Positions 1 through 4,797 of a stretch of DNA of 9,068 bases are shown here, piece by piece. The DNA is taken from assembly GCA_007127665.1 (NCBI GenBank), contig SKYY01000038.1, positions 1-9,068 of the forward strand, read 5' to 3'. The position numbers and the translations under genes were made by a program. Every line of letters begins with the position of its first letter. The first letter of the stretch is position 1. Below the pieces are notes generated by a model that saw only the letters and a list, made by a program, of their open reading frames with translations, had not been told where the DNA came from and ran no database searches. Origin of the DNA: Balneolales bacterium. Its GTDB lineage: Bacteria; Bacteroidota; Rhodothermia; Balneolales; Natronogracilivirgulaceae.

Positions 1-142
1 TTACGTATTCAGGAACCAGGTGTGACATTTCCGAACTGGCATACAAGGTCCCGTTTTCTGTCCAAAGCCTGGTTGTACTTGTTGCAAGCAAAAGGGTGAA
101 CAGGCCCGCTGCAATGATAAACGCTGTTAATCGGTAGCTCAT
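1..142 (-). CDS. Secreted or membrane-anchored protein, N-terminal fragment (runs off window)
   Basis: An open frame starts at the ATG on 142-140 and stays open for 47 codons to the window edge. The translation begins MSYRLTAFIIAAGLFTLLLA: a short charged start, then a hydrophobic stretch at about residues 7-20, then polar sequence (STTRLWTENGTLYASSEM). This looks like a Sec signal peptide or a single N-terminal membrane anchor. I see no lipobox cysteine. The start lies 5 bases after the TGA stop of the HD-domain gene on the same strand, so the two are probably co-transcribed. No clear Shine-Dalgarno sequence precedes the ATG. The family cannot be recognised from 47 residues. That the frame is a real gene is inferred from its spacing, its signal-like start and the lack of stops. 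Confidence 0.55.
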   Translation of the reverse strand, partial: MSYRLTAFIIAAGLFTLLLATSTTRLWTENGTLYASSEMSHLVPEYV

Positions 143-147
143 GAGAG

Positions 148-1407
148 TCAGATGTCGACGGATACTTCTTTAAGATGGACCAGATAGTGTTTTACAACCG
201 GCTTTGTGAGGGCCAGGATATGCTGATTATCGGAAGCTTTTGAGAACTCAACGGCCAGGTCATTTTTTTGGAGAATCCAAATGCCGTCACTATGATAGGT
301 GTACGCTTCACTTTGACTGAAATCATGAAAGAGGTAACATTCTATGGTTTCCTCGTCCGTTGGCAGTCCCATTTGCCTGAGGGTATCTGCCGTCAGATTT
401 TTCCAGTACGTCAGTTGTTTGTCTGTCGGCTTTTTTTCAAGAAAAGTGGTACGGAAGAAATCCCGGTTGAGAAAACGTCGGCATAGATCCCGTAGCACGA
501 CCTGATCAACGTGTTGCCAGTACTTCAGATTCATCAAGATATCATTATCATCGAGATCTGCAAATGAATCGAGTATTTTTCTGGTTACTTTTTTTGATGC
601 GGCCTCTTTGTCCTTGAAGAAGAACTCCAGGGCGGGCGAGTAAAAGGGAAGGTCAATGCCCTGTTCCAGCAGCTGCCGCACCCTTTTGAGTATGGCGAGA
701 AGCAATTTGTCACCGCCAAGCACTGTTTTGTGCAGATATACCTGCATATACATCAGGCGGCGTGCAACGATGTAGTTTTCAATCGCATAAATGCCCTTTT
801 TGTCGATTACGATATTTCCCTGATGGACGCGCATGGTGCGGATGATCCGGTCAATGCCGATAGCGCCTTCCTGAACACCGGTAAACATGCCGTCACGTCT
901 GATATAGTCCAGACGATCTATATCAAGTTGGGATGAAGTAAGCTGATGCAGGAATTTTTTCGGATATTTTCCGGTAAAAATGGCTATGGCAGTGTCCAGC
1001 TGTCCGTCATACTGGCGGTTGAGATCCTCCATCAGCATCAGGGTCAGTTCCTCGTGATGGGTGTTGCTGATAATGACTTTTTCCAGGGTATGGGAATATG
1101 GGCCGTGACCGATGTCATGAAGCAGAATTGCTATGAGTGTGCTTTCAAATTCCTTGTGGGTAATGGTGGTGTCCCGCTCCCGAAGATGATTAAGCACCCT
1201 CTGCATAAGTCCGAGCGCTCCCAATGCATGGGAAAAACGGGAGTGTTCGGCACCCGGGAAAACCATATTTGCCAGCCCCAGTTGACGAATTCGGCGAAGC
1301 CGCTGCACATAGGGATGGTCAAGCAGTTTCAGGACCAGTCCTTTCGGCACATGAATGAAGCCGTGTACCGGATCCGTGAAAATTTTGTATTGGGTGGATT
1401 TATCCAT
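148..1407 (-). CDS. HD-domain phosphohydrolase, SAMHD1/COG1078 family
   Basis: Predicted cytosolic metal-dependent phosphohydrolase of 419 residues, with the usual layout for COG1078 proteins, several of which are dNTP triphosphohydrolases. The start is placed at MDKSTQYKIF because family proteins begin just before the TDPVHGFI motif (residues 11-18). The frame is open 32 codons further upstream (to 1503), but that extension looks like non-coding leader. The HD metal ligands are visible: H55 in EHSRFSH, H97-D98 in LLHDIGHG, and D164 in LDIDRLDYIRRD. R165, Y168 and D172 fall where SAMHD1 has its substrate-contacting K312, Y315 and D319. The C-terminal half (about 200-419) is the helical region typical of the family. 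The gene is divergent from the M42 peptidase and is followed after 5 bases by a putative secreted protein. The dNTPase activity is inferred from the family; other nucleotide substrates are possible. Confidence 0.9.
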   Translation of the reverse strand: MDKSTQYKIFTDPVHGFIHVPKGLVLKLLDHPYVQRLRRIRQLGLANMVFPGAEHSRFSHALGALGLMQRVLNHLRERDTTITHKEFESTLIAILLHDIGHGPYSHTLEKVIISNTHHEELTLMLMEDLNRQYDGQLDTAIAIFTGKYPKKFLHQLTSSQLDIDRLDYIRRDGMFTGVQEGAIGIDRIIRTMRVHQGNIVIDKKGIYAIENYIVARRLMYMQVYLHKTVLGGDKLLLAILKRVRQLLEQGIDLPFYSPALEFFFKDKEAASKKVTRKILDSFADLDDNDILMNLKYWQHVDQVVLRDLCRRFLNRDFFRTTFLEKKPTDKQLTYWKNLTADTLRQMGLPTDEETIECYLFHDFSQSEAYTYHSDGIWILQKNDLAVEFSKASDNQHILALTKPVVKHYLVHLKEVSVDI

Positions 1408-1494
1408 AACTGCTACCAGGAATCTGCAAAAGAAGCGTTGCAACCGCTGTGTGACACATGCAGCTCCTTGTCTGTAATGATTTTTTACTGCAAC

Positions 1495-1522
1495 TTGTTG
1501 CAATTGAAATTGCTATTATAAA
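1495..1522 (+). promoter_or_regulatory. Candidate promoter for the M42 aminopeptidase gene
   Basis: TTGTTG (1495-1500) and TATAAA (1517-1522) are 16 bases apart, a fair sigma70-like pair. It would start transcription near 1529 and give a leader of roughly 58 bases. A second, Bacteroidota-like element, TATTATTTG at 1549-1557, is one base longer than the TAnnTTTG consensus and could be an alternative. The call rests only on motif match and position. Confidence 0.35.
1515..1520 (-). promoter_or_regulatory. Candidate -10 box for the HD-domain gene
   Basis: On the minus strand this reads TATAAT, a perfect sigma70-type -10. No good -35 lies 16-18 bases upstream (TTCTCG at best). A transcript starting near 1508 would have a leader of about 100 bases before the ATG at 1407. 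This box overlaps the plus-strand -10 candidate at 1517-1522. Confidence 0.35.
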
Positions 1523-1587
1523 GTACTGAAATGGTCCGAGAAAATAAGTATTATTTGTGCCTCGACATATCTTAACACTGGAGAAAT

Positions 1588-2661
1588 ATGACATTTGACA
1601 AAAGAACAGCAGATTTTCTGGAAAACCTGCTAGTGACTCCGAGTCCAGCCGGATTCGAAAAAGCCGGACAGCAGGTATGGCTGGACTTTGTCAGGCCTGC
1701 GGCTGACCTGGTTGAAACCGATACTTATGGATCGGCGGCAGCTCGGCTGAATGTAGATCCGTCAGCGATCACCGTAATGCTTGAAGCACACTGTGACGAA
1801 ATCGGCATGATCGTTCAGTATGTAGATGAATCCGGTTTCGTCTACATAAACAGACTAGGGGGTAGTGACCCCGGTATTGCCCGTGCCCGCAAGGTTTTCA
1901 TACACAGTAGAGACGGCATCGTCAGTGGGGCAATTGGAAATACCGCCATTCATCTCCAGGACCGTGAAAACAACAAATTGCCCAAGTGGAGTGATCTGTT
2001 TATAGATATCGGGGCGTCTAACAGAGAAGAGGCACTTGGCATGATACGCATCGGTGATCCTGTCACACTCGCCGAGCAGTTTGAATTTTTGTCAGACGAC
2101 CTTATTATCGGTCGCGCTCTGGACAACAGAATTGGCGGGTTCATGATTGCAAGGGTCATTGAAATTCTTCAGCAAAGGCGTTCGGAGCTAAAAGTCAACG
2201 TTATTGCGCTCAATGCCGTGCAGGAAGAAGTTGGGGGATTCGGTGCACGCATGATGGCCTATCGCTATGAACCAGATGTAGCTTTTGTTACCGATGTGAC
2301 GCACGCTACAGATACTCCCGGAATAAATCATAAGAAGCACGGTCTGGTAAAAATGGGCAGCGGGCCGGTGATTAACCACGGCGGTGCCAACCACCCGGTG
2401 GTTCTGGAGCATTTTGAACAGATAGCGGAGAAAACGAACATTTCGGTGCAGCGGGAAGCTTCGGGTTCACGGACTGGTACCGACGCCGACAGTATTTTTT
2501 ACCAGAAGCATGGCATACCTATCGGGCTTGTTTCCCTTCCCCTGCGATACATGCACAGTCCTGTGGAAATCGCTTCGGTTTCGGATATCCTTCAGCTTAC
2601 AGACTTTATGGTCGAGTCAGTGCTTGCACTGAAAAAAAACCAGCGATTTACCCTTTTTTAA
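1588..2661 (+). CDS. M42 family glutamyl/leucyl-type aminopeptidase
   Basis: Cytosolic, co-catalytic metal-dependent aminopeptidase of 357 residues, the normal length for family M42, whose members trim N-terminal residues from peptides, commonly as large tetrahedral dodecamers. Every expected active-site residue is visible: H68 in EAHCDEIG, bridging D179 in GRALDNR, the catalytic base and ligand pair E213-E214 in VQEEVG, D236 in FVTD, and H323 in RYMHSP. The N-terminal TPSPAGFE (17-24) and the SGSRTGTDAD segment (292-301) are also typical of the family. GGAG at 1580-1583 lies 4 bases before the ATG and is the best ribosome-binding site in the window. The gene stands alone on the plus strand and is followed by a bidirectional terminator. 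Exact substrate preference (leucyl, glutamyl or deblocking) cannot be told from sequence, and endoglucanase labels given to some M42 proteins are unlikely to be right. Confidence 0.93.
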   Translation: MTFDKRTADFLENLLVTPSPAGFEKAGQQVWLDFVRPAADLVETDTYGSAAARLNVDPSAITVMLEAHCDEIGMIVQYVDESGFVYINRLGGSDPGIARARKVFIHSRDGIVSGAIGNTAIHLQDRENNKLPKWSDLFIDIGASNREEALGMIRIGDPVTLAEQFEFLSDDLIIGRALDNRIGGFMIARVIEILQQRRSELKVNVIALNAVQEEVGGFGARMMAYRYEPDVAFVTDVTHATDTPGINHKKHGLVKMGSGPVINHGGANHPVVLEHFEQIAEKTNISVQREASGSRTGTDADSIFYQKHGIPIGLVSLPLRYMHSPVEIASVSDILQLTDFMVESVLALKKNQRFTLF

Positions 2662-2740
2662 GCGGTCTGTCTAAACGTCGATTGATGTCCGGAAGCCTGT
2701 TGTCAAGTGATTGATATACCTTGCTGAAAATCGCAATGAC

Positions 2741-2783
2741 AAAAAAAGCCATTAAAAAAAGCCATTGAATTAAAAAAGCCATT
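2741..2783 (+). repeat. Three direct copies of a 12-13 bp A-tract/GCCATT unit
   Basis: AAAAAAAGCCATT occurs twice in perfect tandem (2741-2753 and 2754-2766). After five bases (GAATT), AAAAAAGCCATT follows at 2772-2783. The third copy is the left arm of the adjacent terminator hairpin, and its complement AATGGCTTTTTT lies at 2797-2808. The pattern suggests local duplication by replication slippage. Confidence 0.85.
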
Positions 2784-2808
2784 ATCGATTACTCGAAATG
2801 GCTTTTTT
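2772..2808. terminator. Strong bidirectional rho-independent terminator between convergent genes
   Basis: AAAAAAGCCATT (2772-2783) pairs perfectly over 12 bp with AATGGCTTTTTT (2797-2808). The stem continues, after a bulged A at 2784, with TCGA (2785-2788) pairing TCGA (2793-2796) around a TTAC loop. The right arm ends in six T for plus-strand transcripts, and the A-tract gives a U run for minus-strand transcripts. It lies between the M42 gene stop (2661) and the stop of the convergent histone-like gene (2854), so it can serve both. Confidence 0.88.
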
Positions 2809-2853
2809 GTAAAACGTAAAAAAAAACAAAAGAAGGAACGGTATTCTCTTCTA

Positions 2854-3027
2854 TTAATCTTGTTTCTTTTTTTGTATTTCAACACGGATGTCCTGGGACA
2901 ATTTTTTCAGTTCCTGGAGTGTTTTTCTTGCACGAGTTCCAGCAGTCTTATTTCCCTTGCTGTAGAACTTCTCCATATCCACCTCTAAATCATCAACCAA
3001 AGATTTTATATCGTTGAATCTGTTCAT
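2854..3027 (-). CDS. Histone H1-like Hc1 family small basic DNA-binding protein
   Basis: A 57-residue protein reading MNRFNDIKSLVDDLEVDMEK, then FYSKGNKTAGTRARKTLQEL and KKLSQDIRVEIQKKKQD. It matches from memory the short Hc1/histone H1-like proteins found widely in Bacteroidota and relatives, which share an acidic N-terminal helix, the FYxKGNKxAGTRxRK core (here residues 21-35) and a basic, lysine-rich C-terminus. The family is thought to bind DNA in the nucleoid; its role in these bacteria is little known. The gene is full length for this short type, unlike the longer lysine-rich chlamydial Hc1. No strong Shine-Dalgarno sequence precedes the ATG. The gene is monocistronic, with its own upstream region (3028-3147) and the shared hairpin at 2772-2808 as terminator. 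The protein is predicted to be mostly alpha-helical and cytosolic. Confidence 0.85.
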   Translation of the reverse strand: MNRFNDIKSLVDDLEVDMEKFYSKGNKTAGTRARKTLQELKKLSQDIRVEIQKKKQD

Positions 3028-3088
3028 GAATTAACTCCGTTAATTTACAATTGAATTACAAATAACAAGAAGACATCTCGCCTCCGAT

Positions 3089-3124
3089 TGTTGGAAGCTA
3101 AATATAAGCAATCCAACATGTCAA
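3089..3124 (-). promoter_or_regulatory. Candidate promoter with dyad for the histone-like gene
   Basis: On the minus strand, TTGACA (3124-3119) is followed by TATATTTA (3106-3099), which resembles the Bacteroidota -7 element TAnnTTTG at 7 of 8 positions. The spacing is shorter than usual (12 bases between the boxes). A 7-bp inverted repeat, TGTTGGA (3089-3095) and TCCAACA (3112-3118), brackets the -7-like box and could be an operator. This is motif-based only. Confidence 0.35.
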
Positions 3125-3147
3125 GTTAAAATCGCTAATTAAGGCAT

Positions 3148-3187
3148 AAAAAAAGCAGATGAGGAGGTTTTTTTTTGAATTTCATCT
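3148..3187 (-). terminator. Weak terminator for the right-hand operon
   Basis: Reading the minus strand, AGATGA (3187-3182) can pair with TCATCT (3162-3157) over a 19-base loop, followed by GC and seven T (3154-3148). A second T8 run lies just upstream (3195-3188), facing the A-rich end of the preceding gene (A9 at 3214-3206, A4 at 3204-3201), and could form an A:U stem around CCGTC. The position, 16 bases after the stop at 3203, is right for ending the operon. The stem is short and AT-rich, so efficiency is doubtful. Confidence 0.45.
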
Positions 3188-3202
3188 AAAAAAAAGACGG
3201 TT

Positions 3203-3871
3203 TTATTTTTTTTTCGGGAAAAGAGGATGAAAATGGCTGATATCGGGAAGATTTGCAAAGTCGTGGGTGGTGCCAAGATAACTGTTTTTGGGAGGGGGCA
3301 GCAGCTCCTCCGGAACCAACCTGAGCACTTCTTGCCTGTTTTTTGTACCAGTTGACTTCTGATTTGCCCTGTCTGTAAAAAGGGAATCGTTTTCATCCTC
3401 ACGAGAAAAGAGGAAAACGGTGCGGCATTCCAGCCGATGACTCAGTGCATCAGTCAGCGTCCGAAGAGAAACAGGCGTAATTTTTTGACTTGATTGGTCC
3501 CTGACCAAATTTGAAAGTATCAGATGAGTACCCGGTGGTCTGGAATCAATCCAATGTCTGTCAATACTCAGCTTATCACCCGAAAGAGAGATAATGTTTT
3601 TCTGGTAACCATTGACACCTACTGCGGATACACTATTATCGGCCAGAAGTGCAACAATACGATGGTTCAGATCGCTCGTACTGCGCAAAACGGCATCTTC
3701 TCTCATCATTCCGGTCTGGATGAGGCGTTCCGTATAGGCGCTGTCACCGTGCAAAATTATACCAGTACAACTTTTCTGTTGACCCATGGCTCCGGAAAAG
3801 GACTTCATGAAAAGCGGATGATCAAGGCGATCGTAATCGATTACTGCTATGTATTTCATATTTGGATTCAT
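3203..3871 (-). CDS. Uncharacterised protein, faintly amino-acid-kinase-like
   Basis: A 222-residue protein I cannot assign firmly. It has no signal peptide or membrane segment, so it is probably cytosolic. Residues 37-95 recall the substrate half of acetylglutamate/aspartate-kinase folds: a strand ending in ILHGD (39-43), a T-x-R-like turn (TERLIQTG, 47-54), then DLNHRIVALL (67-76) followed by AVGVNGYQ (83-90). The glycine-rich HGGG and the C-terminal nucleotide-binding half of true kinases are not evident, so this may be a remote or non-catalytic relative, or unrelated. The C-terminal 60 residues are polar and end in PKKK, encoded by an A9 run. The start may be residue 5 (MKYIAVIDYD, at 3859), since neither ATG has a Shine-Dalgarno site. 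It is last in the operon, 74 bases after the cytidine deaminase gene and directly before a terminator. Confidence 0.7.
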   Translation of the reverse strand: MNPNMKYIAVIDYDRLDHPLFMKSFSGAMGQQKSCTGIILHGDSAYTERLIQTGMMREDAVLRSTSDLNHRIVALLADNSVSAVGVNGYQKNIISLSGDKLSIDRHWIDSRPPGTHLILSNLVRDQSSQKITPVSLRTLTDALSHRLECRTVFLFSREDENDSLFTDRANQKSTGTKNRQEVLRLVPEELLPPPKNSYLGTTHDFANLPDISHFHPLFPKKK

Positions 3872-3915
3872 ATCGTCAGGATGAATTCACATGACGTTTA
3901 AATCATGCGCCTGTG

Positions 3916-3943
3916 TGTCCTGGCGCCAGCCCGGTCAGGGACA
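3916..3943 (-). other. Intercistronic stem-loop
   Basis: In the 74-base gap between the deaminase stop and the downstream gene, TGTCCTG (3916-3922) can pair with CAGGGACA (3936-3943) with one bulged G. The gap also holds the 10-bp perfect palindrome CTGGCGCCAG (3920-3929). No T run follows, so it is not a standard terminator. It could affect mRNA stability or partial read-through. Confidence 0.3.
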
Positions 3944-3945
3944 TT

Positions 3946-4797
3946 TCATCTTGCTGTTTTTGTTGACTGATCTGAGGGTTGGTGACCAAGGTTTCCGGCT
4001 TTGAACTGGTAGGGCAGCAGGTCTGAAACAGAAAGGCGGGAGCACTCCGTATCGCTGTGGTGCAGGTACATGACCCCATCCTCCATATGTTCCATCAACA
4101 CTTGGCGGCAGGCGCCGCACGGACTCACATAATCACTTTTTGGAGCGTACACGTGAATCTCCTGAAAAACCTTTGCGCCAGATGCTTTTGCTTTTGCTAT
4201 GGCTACTCTCTCGGCACAAAGCCCTTTTTGCCAGTCGGCGGTTTCAATATTTACGCCGGAAAAAAGTCCATTGTCAGCACGTAGAAGGGCGGTAACCGGA
4301 AAAGAGGAGTAGGGGATGACACACCTTTCCGTCAGTTCCATCAATCTGGCAATATCCATCACAGATTCATTGGACTGGAACAGCTTCTCACCATATTCAC
4401 CTACTGGTTTCTGGCGCGAGGAACACTGGAGATCGTAAATGTCGCACCAGTAGCGTACCATATGGTTGTTACAGGGATCTCTTTCCCCCGCAATGTTTGC
4501 TGAGCTACGGTCTGAGCGTTTTTGATTCCTCTTACTCAACTCCCTTGTTGTATCTCTGCCGCTGCTTTTTTTATTCCGAGATGGCGGAAATATGAGGCTG
4601 CGAGGAGTATCCCCTTCACTGAGACAGGAAAAAACAGCCGCCTGCACGGCGTCAACGGATAGTGGAAAGGATACATTTTCAACTCTCGTTCCGGGATACA
4701 GGATTCCGGAAAGCCCGCGGACAAGGCAGATCTCGTCCATGCCCGAATAAGGTGCATAGCATCGCGATTCAAGAACTTGCCAGGTAATGTTTTTCAT
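3946..4797 (-). CDS. cdd: Two-domain cytidine deaminase with catalytic C-terminal domain
   Basis: Zinc-dependent cytidine/deoxycytidine deaminase of pyrimidine salvage, 283 residues, cytosolic. The C-terminal domain (about 140-265) has the full active site: GVNIE (181-185) for ribose binding, C194-A-E196 in GLCAERVAIA (zinc Cys and proton-shuttling Glu), and C227/C230 in SPCGACRQV. The three-Cys ligand set matches tetrameric-type deaminases. The N-terminal domain (about 5-135) repeats the fold: YAPYSG (14-19), GTRVEN (36-41), then SVDAVQAAVFSCLSEG (47-62). There the CAE motif is D49-A50-V51, and the PCxxC motif is P108-C109-N-N-H112. It is therefore probably non-catalytic, with a basic, low-complexity insert (about 72-100). 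This is the reverse of the E. coli enzyme, whose dead domain is C-terminal. The start codon overlaps the stop of the GH3 gene by ATGA (4794-4797), so translation is probably coupled. Confidence 0.88.
   Translation of the reverse strand: MKNITWQVLESRCYAPYSGMDEICLVRGLSGILYPGTRVENVSFPLSVDAVQAAVFSCLSEGDTPRSLIFPPSRNKKSSGRDTTRELSKRNQKRSDRSSANIAGERDPCNNHMVRYWCDIYDLQCSSRQKPVGEYGEKLFQSNESVMDIARLMELTERCVIPYSSFPVTALLRADNGLFSGVNIETADWQKGLCAERVAIAKAKASGAKVFQEIHVYAPKSDYVSPCGACRQVLMEHMEDGVMYLHHSDTECSRLSVSDLLPYQFKAGNLGHQPSDQSTKTAR

Noticed and set aside
77..87. ACTTGTTGCAA, also present at 1493-1503
   Set aside because: Several 11-base matches are expected by chance in 9 kb, and one copy lies inside a coding region.
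1408..1503. A 32-residue N-terminal extension of the HD-domain protein
   Set aside because: Family proteins start just before the TDPVHGFI motif, and the extra segment overlaps promoter-like sequence.
946..1521. A 191-codon plus-strand open frame antisense to the HD-domain gene
   Set aside because: It mirrors a gene with strong family motifs, has no recognisable domain, and is best explained as a shadow of the minus-strand coding region.
2741..2783. Short repeats considered as a CRISPR-like array
   Set aside because: Units are 12-13 bp, nearly adjacent, with no regular spacers; one copy is simply a terminator arm.
3203..3214. A9 run at the end of the uncharacterised gene as a programmed slippage site
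   Set aside because: It lies directly before the stop codon, so slippage would add only a short tail through the terminator, and no conserved extension is visible.
3139..3402. An 87-codon minus-strand frame running out of frame with the end of the uncharacterised gene
   Set aside because: It overlaps the coding region and then runs through the terminator, and the main frame stays open to a sensible stop, so no frameshift is needed.
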